Source: JANWHZ01 sp964527385 | Lineage (GTDB): Bacteria > Patescibacteriota > Saccharimonadia > Saccharimonadales > UBA4665 | Assembly (NCBI GenBank): GCA_964527385.1 | Contig: CAZGPZ010000036.1 | Span: forward strand, 1-10,244 | DNA length: 10,244 nt | Reading direction: 5' to 3' | Part shown: in pieces, positions 1 to 7,369 of the stretch | Layout: the number at the start of each line of letters is the position of its first letter | Numbering within the stretch: the stretch's first letter is position 1 | Notes under the pieces: generated by a model | Seen by the model: the letters and a program-made list of their open reading frames with translations, nothing else | Database searches by the model: none | Told to the model about the DNA's origin: nothing | Program-made: the position numbers and the translations under genes

Positions 1-558
1 GTTGTCTTCATCGAGCATGTCGTCGGCGGCGCTCACACCAGCCACCGCTACGTTTTGCGGCATTGCACTGATGTCGAGCAACCGGTCAGCCGGCGCGTTC
101 GCCGCCGAAACGGGCGGCACGAATACATTGCTGTTTTTTACTGCCCAGCCGCGGGTATCCAGCGTACTTGCCAGCGCTGTCAGCCGGCTCTGCACCTCAT
201 GCTGGCTGAGGTTGTTCGTATAGCTCTTCTCCGTCCGCTTCGGTGCGGTGATATTCACCAGGTCTTTCACGCCGCTCTGGTCCCAGATGCGCTTGCGCGA
301 CTTCAGGAAGAAGCGGATTTTCGCCAGCGCCCACACTTCCGTCGGTTGGTCGCGCCCGAATGGGAACGCGAAAAATCCCGTGAACAACATCGGCGGGACG
401 AAGATGACGAGCAGTAGCGCCGCGCCCTTGGCAATCGCCACGAACGACAAATACGCGCAAATCGCCGCGATTGCGCCGTAGATAAATTGCCGCAGCGTCA
501 GCGGTCCGACAAGCTTGTCTTCGGCTTCAATATCCTGGATAACCTTATAGGTAGCCAT
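1..558 (-). CDS. PrgI-family membrane protein, component of type IV secretion-like machine (partial, 3' end outside window)
   Basis: The minus strand reads open from ATG at 558 to the window edge (186 codons, no stop), so the C-terminus is missing. The protein begins MATYKVIQDIEAEDKLVGPL. Two adjacent hydrophobic segments follow at about residues 27-45 and 47-66, and then a basic stretch, PFGRDQPTEVWALAKIRFFL (67-86), ending in KSRKRIW. A short N-terminus, a helical hairpin and this P-x-E-x-W segment are the pattern of the PrgI/TcpE-like family, small inner-membrane proteins found beside VirB4 ATPases and thought to stand in for VirB3. The remainder (about 95-186) is hydrophilic and probably cytoplasmic. 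Base use is GC-rich, like the pilin genes and unlike the AT-rich gap upstream. A VirB4 gene would be expected just beyond the left edge. The family call is from remembered pattern, not a search. Confidence 0.85.
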   Translation of the reverse strand, partial: MATYKVIQDIEAEDKLVGPLTLRQFIYGAIAAICAYLSFVAIAKGAALLLVIFVPPMLFTGFFAFPFGRDQPTEVWALAKIRFFLKSRKRIWDQSGVKDLVNITAPKRTEKSYTNNLSQHEVQSRLTALASTLDTRGWAVKNSNVFVPPVSAANAPADRLLDISAMPQNVAVAGVSAADDMLDEDN

Positions 559-724
559 TACCTATAAAGTATAGCTCAAATCGTTTTGTGCCCTCAAATG
601 GAGCTCTTCACTGACCCATCTTCCAATAACCATATATGCGCAACATAGATCAGAATCTGTTACTAAACAAGCATATTTCAAATAAGTTCACGTATTAAAT
701 AACAAATAGGCATTAATTGCGGAT
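559..724. other. AT-rich intergenic gap between the PrgI-family gene and the 188-aa gene
   Basis: These 166 bases contain the PrgI-gene promoter at their left end. I see no convincing terminator hairpin for the 188-aa gene, no tRNA and no open frame of note. The base composition is clearly more AT-rich than the flanking PrgI-family gene. Confidence 0.5.
568..597 (-). promoter_or_regulatory. sigma70-type promoter of the PrgI-family gene, probably leaderless
   Basis: On the minus strand TTGAGG (597-592) and TATACT (573-568) are separated by 18 bases. Only nine bases lie between the -10 box and the ATG at 558, so transcription should start at or within a few bases of the start codon. There is no room for a normal Shine-Dalgarno site; a TAGG lies just before the ATG but is too close to act as one. 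Confidence 0.55.
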
Positions 725-1291
725 CTATCGACCCAGCTCATTGACTCTTTCAAGTACCCGCTCAAGAGGTACTCCAAGCGTAGTCACTAATTCCCCAATG
801 CTAAACCGTCCCCTTATAGGCCGCATTGCACTGTAGTAGTCATTGGAGATATGCCAATTATTCGTGCAAAACGTTCCATCGGCAAGTAGATATATATATT
901 CCTGGGGTGTGCCCCATGGTTCACCATCATTTGATATATTCACAGGAGGTCCACTTTTGGAATATACTGTCCAGCCATGCTCTATTGTGTCATATGGACC
1001 ATTATCTAAGGTGGTGAATTCAAGCAGCTTAATAATAAGTGATGTCTTCGGTATGCGCACCTCAGCCATACCAGGGAATCCCTTAGCTTCAAGGCGGGTC
1101 AATGCAGCCTTGGTGTGTCGTTCTAGCTCCGAGCCATAAGTGGCAACTTCTTGTTCTTGGAGTTGGGCCTTCTGCTGGGCCAGGCGGATCGCCTCCCGGG
1201 CGACCACTTGCCGTTCAGCTTCACGTTGTTGCGCTTGCGCTTGCTCAAATGTCCTTTTAGCCCGACTAGCTCTACTCTTGTCCCTGTGCAT
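725..1291 (-). CDS. hypothetical protein, N-terminal coiled coil, 188 aa
   Basis: I do not recognise this protein. Residues about 8-72 are rich in Ala, Gln, Glu, Arg and Lys in heptad-like order (for example REAERQVVAREAIRLAQQ), strongly suggesting a coiled coil. Residues about 75-188 look like a small folded domain with many aromatic residues (GWTVY, EYIYLL, NNWHISNDYYS) and a helical end (SIGELVTTLGVPLERVLERV). There is no signal peptide, membrane segment or cysteine pair (one Cys, residue 142). It lies between the proline-rich 629-aa gene and the PrgI-family gene. The strong terminator at 1360-1396 and its own promoter suggest it is transcribed separately. Its codons are more AT-rich than those of the PrgI and pilin genes. 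It could be an accessory factor, chaperone or cargo of the secretion machine, but nothing in the sequence decides this. Confidence 0.75.
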   Translation of the reverse strand: MHRDKSRASRAKRTFEQAQAQQREAERQVVAREAIRLAQQKAQLQEQEVATYGSELERHTKAALTRLEAKGFPGMAEVRIPKTSLIIKLLEFTTLDNGPYDTIEHGWTVYSKSGPPVNISNDGEPWGTPQEYIYLLADGTFCTNNWHISNDYYSAMRPIRGRFSIGELVTTLGVPLERVLERVNELGR

Positions 1292-1300
1292 AATAAATTA

Positions 1301-1330
1301 TCTATATCAGAGATTATAGTGACCTGTCAA
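1301..1330 (-). promoter_or_regulatory. sigma70-type promoter of the 188-aa gene, probably leaderless
   Basis: A perfect -35 box TTGACA (1330-1325) is followed after 18 bases by TATAGA (1306-1301), nine bases before the ATG at 1291. A second possible -10, TATAAT (1318-1313), is a perfect hexamer but lacks a good -35. The first choice predicts a leaderless mRNA; no Shine-Dalgarno sequence is present. Confidence 0.55.
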
Positions 1331-1359
1331 CCATATGTATACCTATAGCGGTGGTATCG

Positions 1360-1396
1360 AAAAAAAACACAGGCGCCGGTACGCGGCGCCTGTGTT
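1360..1396 (-). terminator. strong intrinsic terminator of the 629-aa gene
   Basis: On the minus strand a 12-bp GC-rich stem with arms at 1395-1384 and 1378-1367 and a 5-base loop is followed directly by a run of eight T (1367-1360). It lies 22 bases after the stop of the 629-aa gene and so should isolate the 188-aa gene from upstream transcription. Confidence 0.9.
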
Positions 1397-1417
1397 GCTA
1401 GTAGCCAAAAAATTATT

Positions 1418-3307
1418 CTACGGTGTTTTCTGGCCGGGACCAGGTAGGCCAAGTGGCATGCCTGAAGGGAGTGTGTTGCCGTTCGTTTGGTTGCCGCTGC
1501 CTGGCTGAGGGGCTTGGTTACCTTGGTTGTTTCGCCTGCGACCCGTCAAGCAGTAGTAAATCATTTCAGCAGCCTGGTCGCTCGAAGCAGAGCCCAGGAT
1601 GTCGTTCAAAAGAATATTGCCAACTTGGGGTGAAATAGCCTTGTTCATTATGTGTTTTACAACTTCCGTGCCCTGTTCCCAAATTATGTGGTCAATGTCA
1701 CCAATGACACGCGCAGCAACGTCTCCACTGGCCGAACGATGTGCGTAATGCGACATGTCCTGGGTATGTGCACGTAAACCAAGATAATCTTGGATTGCCA
1801 CGGCTTGGCCCCTTACCAAAGCCTTGCCTACCGCGCGAGGTGGCGAAAGTGTAACGTAATCAACGCTTCCGTTTTGTTGTACTAGCCTGCCGCGTTGTAC
1901 CTGCTCGACGGCATCCCTTTCAGCGACGTCAACCGCAATTCGGACTACATTATTGAATGCCAAAGTCCTTGTCTTAGTACTCTCCCTTGTATCTGGGGCA
2001 TTAGGGTCAGCACGCTTATGAGCCTGATTGATACGTTGCTTCTCTTGCGCGCTTAGTTCACCCTTCTGGTTCTCCAGGAGTGTCCTGAACGAACTTATCG
2101 TGGCATTTGTCCGTTGCCTGCTTTGCGGGTCATCCCAGTGGGTTCTATCGACGACCGTATGCAGCAGATCATGCATGACAATCTCAGCGTAACGCCTATG
2201 ATCGTTGCCTGGCTTGCTGGATATTCTCTGCAGCTTGACCTTGATAGACCCTGATGCGGTTGCCCCTTGCCTATCAAGGAGGGCTATGATGCCGTTTTTT
2301 GCGGGGTTGTCCGGGTCGCTCGGATCCCTCAATGTAAAGAGTTCCCGTTCCGCAGGCGTCAATCGGTTCCACGCTTCATTATATGCATTCTGCATGAGCG
2401 CATCAGACTCTTGCCTGTACTGGCGCGTTAATTGATCTACGAGTGCTGCATGCTTTGTAACTATTGGCCGAAACGATGCCTCAACACGGTCTCTAGGCGC
2501 ACCAGTTTGGTACATAGTGTATATGTGAGGTACCGTACCATCATAAGCACCGGTAAGTCTTTGCCAATCGGCTTCATAACGTTGGTACAAGTCACGCAGG
2601 TCATCCTCGTAAAGATCTAAATCAAACTTTCGCGGTGCGCGGTTGGGATTATTTCCGCCTGGTTTATTAGGGTTTGGGGTGTTTGGTCCATTTGGTGTTG
2701 CTGGCGCAAGTTGTGTATTGGGCCTGGTTGGGAGACCGTTCGGATTACCCTGGGCAACAGGTGTGGTTGGTTGTTGCGATGGACGTCGTGATGGATGCCA
2801 GCTGCGTGTTGGCGGAGGTGGCGTTGAGCTAGTGTTGTGACTGCCACCAACAGCAGTACCACTCGGGGGGGTAGGTACAAGCTGACGAGCGGGCGACCTC
2901 GGTGGCGTAGGTGTATGCGGCGGGGTCGGAGCAGCCTGAGCTGGCGCGGGCGCTTGCCGGTGTTTCGGAGTAGGTGACGCGGGTTGCTGCTGGGCACCTC
3001 CGTTCCCTGCTACATTGTTGCGCATGCCGCGTTCAACATCCATATAGTCAACGAGGGTACGTATTGCTCCATATCCCAAATTACCAACTTCTATTCTCTG
3101 CTCGGGTGTTAGCTGGTCATATTGGTCGAGCAACCAGTCCTGGGCGCGAACCGGTACTCTGTCTATATTCCTCAATACGACACGTCCGGCGAATTGTAGT
3201 GCCCTGTTGCCTATTTGTCTCCCGAGCGCCTCAATAAACCCATCGCCGGGACCGAGAGTTGGCGCCGCTGCGGGGTTTGGTGCCGCGTTAGGACTTTGAG
3301 GATTCAT
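1418..3307 (-). CDS. proline-rich hypothetical protein, 629 aa, inside the secretion locus
   Basis: I do not recognise a family. Four regions can be seen. Residues 1-100 form a mostly helical N-terminal domain after a Pro/Ala-rich start. Residues about 105-226 are a low-complexity linker of Pro, Thr, Ser, Gln and Asn (TPTPP and PNGPNTPNPN-type runs). Residues about 227-590 form a large, charged, mostly helical domain. Residues about 591-629 are a flexible Gly/Pro/Gln/Asn tail ending GLPGPGQKTP. The large domain contains HDLLH (379-383), which recalls metal-binding helices but lacks the HExxH glutamate. There is no signal peptide or membrane helix and only one Cys (586), so it is not obviously exported by Sec. 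It directly follows the VirB6-like gene with a 69-base gap holding its own promoter. A secreted cargo, surface or scaffold protein of the machine is plausible, but this is inference from position. Confidence 0.85.
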   Translation of the reverse strand: MNPQSPNAAPNPAAAPTLGPGDGFIEALGRQIGNRALQFAGRVVLRNIDRVPVRAQDWLLDQYDQLTPEQRIEVGNLGYGAIRTLVDYMDVERGMRNNVAGNGGAQQQPASPTPKHRQAPAPAQAAPTPPHTPTPPRSPARQLVPTPPSGTAVGGSHNTSSTPPPPTRSWHPSRRPSQQPTTPVAQGNPNGLPTRPNTQLAPATPNGPNTPNPNKPGGNNPNRAPRKFDLDLYEDDLRDLYQRYEADWQRLTGAYDGTVPHIYTMYQTGAPRDRVEASFRPIVTKHAALVDQLTRQYRQESDALMQNAYNEAWNRLTPAERELFTLRDPSDPDNPAKNGIIALLDRQGATASGSIKVKLQRISSKPGNDHRRYAEIVMHDLLHTVVDRTHWDDPQSRQRTNATISSFRTLLENQKGELSAQEKQRINQAHKRADPNAPDTRESTKTRTLAFNNVVRIAVDVAERDAVEQVQRGRLVQQNGSVDYVTLSPPRAVGKALVRGQAVAIQDYLGLRAHTQDMSHYAHRSASGDVAARVIGDIDHIIWEQGTEVVKHIMNKAISPQVGNILLNDILGSASSDQAAEMIYYCLTGRRRNNQGNQAPQPGSGNQTNGNTLPSGMPLGLPGPGQKTP

Positions 3308-3313
3308 ATATAA

Positions 3314-3343
3314 AATTTAAGCACTAATAGGCATAAAAGTCAA
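3314..3343 (-). promoter_or_regulatory. promoter of the 629-aa gene, probably leaderless
   Basis: TTGACT (3343-3338) and TAAATT (3319-3314, 18-base spacer) or TTAAAT (3320-3315, 17-base spacer) precede the ATG at 3307 by only six or seven bases. The region is AT-rich, and no Shine-Dalgarno motif lies before the start. Confidence 0.5.
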
Positions 3344-3376
3344 TCTTATTATGCTTACTACAATAGCCTGTATAGA

Positions 3377-5977
3377 CTAGGGGATTGCGCCGGGTATTGG
3401 AGGGATGCCTGGAGGGTTTCCTTGGGCTGCTTGCTGCGCGGCTGCATTTTGGTTTGCCACGGCCTGCCGGTTATAGTTGGCGCTATATTCACGGCGCATC
3501 TGTAGGAATTGAGGATCGCTGCGCACTAGTTCAATAGCATCTTGAACTGACATGCCACCACGGAAATTAACTTGTTCTTGCATTACATTGTCTGCCATGC
3601 GCCGCGCATTTGACGGTGCTATCTGGGACATGACGTCATAAAGACCAGCAGTGCTTGCCAATTGTTGCATGAGTTCTCGCTCAGCTTGCGCAGCTGTTTG
3701 GGTGGCGTTACCACCCGCGGCATAGATATTAGCTTGGGTTTGAAGCGATTGTGCCATGTGCTTTGCCAGGGCATCAACAGCTTCTGGCCGCGCGCCAATC
3801 AATGCGCCTGGCCCATTGTCCCTAATGGTTTCAAATCGTATTGTGTCCATCGATATCTGGTCATTGCCATTTGCGGGATTGGTTCCAGCACCTATGCCAT
3901 CCCGAATCATACGCTGCCAGTTGCCCCAGCCAATACCCGCCTGGTCCATACGGGCTTTGTTTGCCTTGATTGTCAGGATGGCGTCTGCTTCAGTGACCAG
4001 GCCTTGGTCTATCATGCGCCGCGCATCATCTCTTAGTTCCTCAAGGCCATTATCGCTACCTTCGTAACCCGTGACCGAATTTGCCCTGGCCTTCCAAGCG
4101 GCGGTCATCATGTTCGTTGTGCCAATATCTGAGTTAAAACTAGATTGGATAGCCGCAAGTGCTGCTTCGGCTTGTTGGTGAGTAGCCGTACCCTTGGCAG
4201 CTCCTGGGGCACTGATACCTTCTGCCATATATCGCCTGATGAACTCATTGCGCGTCATGCCATTTTGAGATGCCAGGTTAGTGGCTAAATCGTCGCCACC
4301 AGCATAGTTCTGGTCTTCTTGCGCTGTTTTCGCAGCGATCAATCCCATGCGCTTGCGCTCGGCTTGCTGGAAGCGTTCCTCGCGGCCACCACCAGGAACG
4401 TGGATGCCGCCACGGTTGCCAAAGCGGCGGTACATATTGCCAATGCCAAAGCGCTCGAACCCTAGGCCATTATCCCGGCCTTCCATGCGCTGCTGGTGCA
4501 ACCATTGGCGTTCGTTGTGGCGGTACTGGCGCAAACGGCCCTCGATGTTCTGGCCGTGGAAACCCTGGGCGAGGGAGACAACCTGGGACATCAAGCCGCC
4601 TGCCATCTTGGACGCAAATGGCAACGCAGCATAGGGGCCGACATAAAACCCTATGGCGATGACGTTGAACAGGGGGTTGTTTGTTGCCGCGGAAGCGGTG
4701 ATGCTTGAAAGTGCCTCGCCGGCGGCCAAGAAGGCCATGATTATTGGGTACATGACGAGGGTTGTCAGTAGTGTATTTTGCCAGAATTTCCAAAATCGCT
4801 CGGTACCCGGCAGCACGTACGCGGCGATGGCCAGGGGCGCCAGCAAGATGCAGATCAATATGATGATTTGCCGGAGCGCCAGCACGATGATTCCCATCAG
4901 GAGCATGAGTATGGCTGACAAGATAAGTGATAGGAAACCGCCCACTGTAAGTGACAGTACTATTCCTAACAATACAGCGCCTGTCAAGAACTGGGCGAGC
5001 AGCTGCGCGCCGAAGTAGCCCACGGCATTGCCCACGTTATCGAAGCCATTATGGCTGACGCCAACTTGCAGTATAGCTTTACCGACTAAGTTGCCAAGGT
5101 CGTTGAAAAGCGTAATGACGAACTGCAGCAGCGGCCATGCCAGCGCGATGCCGATAGCGGCAATCACAATCCTCGGCAGTGCCTTTCTCACGGTGTAGGC
5201 GGCGAACAAATCCGACCCGCTGGCTTGGGCAATCACCATGACAAGGCCGGTGATGACAAGGAGGCCAATACCGAGGTTGCGGAAGGTATTGAAGGCATTT
5301 TGCGACTGCGGGCTGAAAATGATGTTCACAGGCGTGTCGAGTAGCGCGCCGATCAGGGTGTTGATGGCGGTCAAGCCGGCAGTTATCTGGATGACCAAGA
5401 AACACGTCAGCCAACGCATCTGGCTGCCGCAGGGTACCGGGCATGGGTCGGAACAGGAACTGCTGCTAGTGCTGCTGCCGCTGCTACTGGAGCTGGTGGT
5501 CGCGACCGCGGCAAAGTTGTTGGTGAGTGCGACACCATCAACCAAATGGACTGAGTTGCACTGGACCTTGGCCCCTTGGAAAATGTCGAGCGTTGCTTTC
5601 TTAACTTGGTCGTACCAATCGTTCGGATTGGTGCTCGTGTCGCTTCCTACGGTTAAGATTCCTTTGTCGCTAGGGTTGCACGAGCTGACCGGCTGGCTGC
5701 TAGTGAGTATCATCTGGTGTTGGTTGCCGCTTAGGCGAGCGCATGCCCAGCTGCCCGCGAGGCCGGCGATCGCCATGACGGCAGGTACCTTGACGGTATT
5801 GCCGCCAGCAACGGGGCAATCTTTGGACGGGCCGCTTGCCCAGGTGCCACTGTATGTTGATGCTGCGCTCGCCGGTGCTGGATGTATGGCGCTGCCGATA
5901 CTCGTCAGTGTTGTTATGACGAAAAGCGCGAGCAATAGCCGTACGCCCACCGTTTTGTTGAATATATGTATATGCAT
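3377..5977 (-). CDS. VirB6/TrbL-like polytopic channel protein of type IV secretion, 866 aa
   Basis: Residues about 10-38 form a signal peptide ending in ASA-A. An extracytoplasmic region (39-165) with Cys at 54, 79, 100 and 140 is followed by a Ser-rich linker and a Cys cluster (C175, C179, C183). About eight membrane helices follow (roughly 189-214, 233-252, 268-292, 320-345, 346-367, 368-390, 403-425, 436-460). They include a hydrophilic loop with GSDLFAAYTVRKALPRI and an APLAIAAYVLPGTERFWKFW segment, typical of VirB6/TrbL-like proteins of CPR bacteria. Residues 461-866 are hydrophilic, Gln/Ala/Arg-rich and largely helical, ending in a Pro-rich tail (NPPGIPPIPGAIP). VirB6 proteins form the inner-membrane channel base of type IV secretion systems, but classical ones are about 300 aa, so both soluble ends are extensions. 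An in-frame TAG lies 21 bases upstream of the chosen ATG. It diverges from the pilin genes, supporting a joint apparatus. Confidence 0.82.
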   Translation of the reverse strand: MHIHIFNKTVGVRLLLALFVITTLTSIGSAIHPAPASAASTYSGTWASGPSKDCPVAGGNTVKVPAVMAIAGLAGSWACARLSGNQHQMILTSSQPVSSCNPSDKGILTVGSDTSTNPNDWYDQVKKATLDIFQGAKVQCNSVHLVDGVALTNNFAAVATTSSSSSGSSTSSSSCSDPCPVPCGSQMRWLTCFLVIQITAGLTAINTLIGALLDTPVNIIFSPQSQNAFNTFRNLGIGLLVITGLVMVIAQASGSDLFAAYTVRKALPRIVIAAIGIALAWPLLQFVITLFNDLGNLVGKAILQVGVSHNGFDNVGNAVGYFGAQLLAQFLTGAVLLGIVLSLTVGGFLSLILSAILMLLMGIIVLALRQIIILICILLAPLAIAAYVLPGTERFWKFWQNTLLTTLVMYPIIMAFLAAGEALSSITASAATNNPLFNVIAIGFYVGPYAALPFASKMAGGLMSQVVSLAQGFHGQNIEGRLRQYRHNERQWLHQQRMEGRDNGLGFERFGIGNMYRRFGNRGGIHVPGGGREERFQQAERKRMGLIAAKTAQEDQNYAGGDDLATNLASQNGMTRNEFIRRYMAEGISAPGAAKGTATHQQAEAALAAIQSSFNSDIGTTNMMTAAWKARANSVTGYEGSDNGLEELRDDARRMIDQGLVTEADAILTIKANKARMDQAGIGWGNWQRMIRDGIGAGTNPANGNDQISMDTIRFETIRDNGPGALIGARPEAVDALAKHMAQSLQTQANIYAAGGNATQTAAQAERELMQQLASTAGLYDVMSQIAPSNARRMADNVMQEQVNFRGGMSVQDAIELVRSDPQFLQMRREYSANYNRQAVANQNAAAQQAAQGNPPGIPPIPGAIP

Positions 5978-6009
5978 GCCAATTATTGCCCATGCGGACT
6001 ATGTACATA

Positions 6010-6038
6010 ACTATACCAGCGAACGAGTATTAACAAAA
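6010..6038 (-). promoter_or_regulatory. possible promoter of the VirB6-like gene
   Basis: TATAGT (6015-6010) with a weak TTTTGT (6038-6033) at 17 bases spacing lies 32 bases before the ATG at 5977. No clear Shine-Dalgarno sequence precedes that ATG. Confidence 0.35.
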
Positions 6039-6113
6039 CAATCCTTCCAAGTGGACTCATATTGCGCGCCGGCACGCTTGCCTGTATAGTCAGCGCTAGA
6101 GACGCGCCAAGCG

Positions 6114-6119
6114 TATAAT
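6114..6119 (+). promoter_or_regulatory. -10 box of the pilin operon
   Basis: A perfect TATAAT lies 18 bases before the first pilin ATG at 6138; no good -35 box sits at the usual distance, so an activator may be needed. An AAGGA lies immediately before the ATG, closer than a normal ribosome site. The surrounding 160-bp divergent region (5978-6137) holds promoters for both directions. Confidence 0.45.
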
Positions 6120-6137
6120 ACAAACAGAACCAAGGAC

Positions 6138-6695
6138 ATGCAGCAATTCTTACGCGAACATCACCAGCCAATCGCCGCGGCGATTGCTGTCCTGTGTGCC
6201 TTTGTTGTCGTACAACCCGCCGTGTTCGCTGCTTCAGTGCCGGGGACCGGCTCCAGTAACGGCTCGCCGTGCCCAGGCAACCAGGTGTTGCTGAACCCAA
6301 CCGATAGCAAGAGCTGTGGGTGCCCGCCGGGATCGACATTCACGACCAGCGATACAAAAAATTGTTGCCCAGTCTCGCAGCTTCGGATCGAAAACGGCGA
6401 GAGCAGCTGCGGGCAACAATCCGGTTGCTCCTCGACTGAATCTGGCAGTGCGCTTCAATGTTTGCTCACGAAATACATTAATCCGTTGATGGCGGTGCTT
6501 TCGGCGTTGGTCGGCGTCGTCGTTGCTGGGGCAATCATATATGGCGGGATTGAATTCACGTCTTCCGGCGGCGACCCGCAACGGGCAGCATCGGGCAAGA
6601 AGCACATTACGAACGCGCTTATCGGGTTGGCGGCGTACCTGTTCCTATACACGTTCCTGCAGTTTATACTTCCTGGGGGGCTACTGAACCAATGA
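6138..6695 (+). CDS. VirB2/TrbC-like pilin with cysteine-rich ectodomain, 185 aa
   Basis: A signal peptide (about 10-31, ending VFA-A) is followed by a cysteine-rich segment with eight Cys (45, 60, 62, 76, 77, 91, 97, 108), including CGCPPG and NCCP. The C-terminal two-helix module spans roughly 113-136 and 157-176. Between the helices is GGIEFTSSGGDPQRAASGKK, matching the G-x-x-[FY]-x-x-[SA]-x-G-[DE] pattern of the neighbouring genes and of the T4SS pilin family seen in CPR bacteria. After Sec cleavage both helices would sit in the membrane with the basic loop in the cytoplasm, as in VirB2. The Cys-rich part would face outward and could hold up to four disulfides. It starts the operon, and its TGA overlaps the next ATG (ATGA). 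It may be a minor or tip pilin, because its ectodomain is the largest of the set. Confidence 0.8.
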   Translation: MQQFLREHHQPIAAAIAVLCAFVVVQPAVFAASVPGTGSSNGSPCPGNQVLLNPTDSKSCGCPPGSTFTTSDTKNCCPVSQLRIENGESSCGQQSGCSSTESGSALQCLLTKYINPLMAVLSALVGVVVAGAIIYGGIEFTSSGGDPQRAASGKKHITNALIGLAAYLFLYTFLQFILPGGLLNQ

Positions 6696-7369
6696 ACGAT
6701 ATACTAGCCAATTTATTTTCGAATGTTGCATACGGTACTGGAGCGTGTGCGGACAAGCTGTTCCTGGGGCTGGTTCCCTGGTACCATTACTTGCACGTCC
6801 AGATGGAAAAAGGTGTTTGCACCGTCACGGACTTCACGGTCCTTGGCGGCCACAGCAGCTTCCTGCTGGTTGCGTTGGCGCTGATTGACGACATGCTCCG
6901 CGTGGCGGGCTTGCTGGCAGTAGCGTTCATGATTTTTGCCGGCATCCAGTTCATTATGAGCAATGGCGACCCGCAAGCGGCGGCGAAAGCCCGTACCGGC
7001 GCGTTCAACGCGCTGATCGGTTTGGCGATCGCCATGGTGTCGATCTCGTTTGTCGCGTACCTGGGCAACCAGGCGAGCGGCGGCACGGGCGGTTCCAGTG
7101 TCGTCGGGCTGGATTTCAGCATCTTGCCTAACCCTGCCGGCGTCGATAACGGTAATATTATCCAGACTGTACTAGGAATTGTCTTCGCCGTGATGGGTGC
7201 GCTGTCATTCATGATCATAGTTATTGGCGGCTTCCGGTATGTTTTGTCGCAAGGTGACCCGTCGGCGGTTACTGGTGCCAAAAATATGATCATCTACGCG
7301 TTGGTAGGCCTCGTGCTGGCCATCGCGGCGCAATCGATAGTAGGGTTTGCGGCGGGAGGGGCGCCATGA
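6692..7369 (+). CDS. double-module VirB2/TrbC-like pilin protein, 225 aa
   Basis: Two copies of the pilin two-helix module are fused in one chain. Module A is residues about 63-127 with GIQFIMSNGDPQAAAKARTG, and module B about 155-222 with GFRYVLSQGDPSAVTGAKNM. Each has a helix, the charged loop and a second helix (NALIGLAIAMV and YALVGLVLAIA), giving about four membrane segments joined by a Gly/Ser-rich linker (128-152). The N-terminus (1-50) has no clear cleavable signal peptide but carries two Cys (19 and 43). The start overlaps the previous stop by four bases, so translation is probably coupled. The next gene overlaps its stop in the same way. It could be a covalent pilin dimer or a membrane component that nucleates the pilus. 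The module identity is seen directly; the role is inferred. Confidence 0.78.
   Translation: MNDILANLFSNVAYGTGACADKLFLGLVPWYHYLHVQMEKGVCTVTDFTVLGGHSSFLLVALALIDDMLRVAGLLAVAFMIFAGIQFIMSNGDPQAAAKARTGAFNALIGLAIAMVSISFVAYLGNQASGGTGGSSVVGLDFSILPNPAGVDNGNIIQTVLGIVFAVMGALSFMIIVIGGFRYVLSQGDPSAVTGAKNMIIYALVGLVLAIAAQSIVGFAAGGAP

Noticed and set aside
55..481. Open frames on both strands (120 aa and 77 aa plus, 87 aa minus) at the left end
   Set aside because: They overlap the PrgI-family reading frame, which runs open from 558 to the window edge and shows the family pattern; the others are frame shadows.
2617..2997. 126-aa minus-strand frame within the 629-aa gene
   Set aside because: It is the alternate reading of the proline-rich linker, rich in Arg/His/Leu/Pro as expected from shifted CCN codons, and has no start signals.
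5238..6089. 283-aa open frame on the plus strand opposite the start of the VirB6-like gene
   Set aside because: The minus strand encodes a signal peptide and regular membrane helices through the same DNA, and the plus frame has no recognisable domain or ribosome site. It also crosses the VirB6 start and the divergent promoter region.
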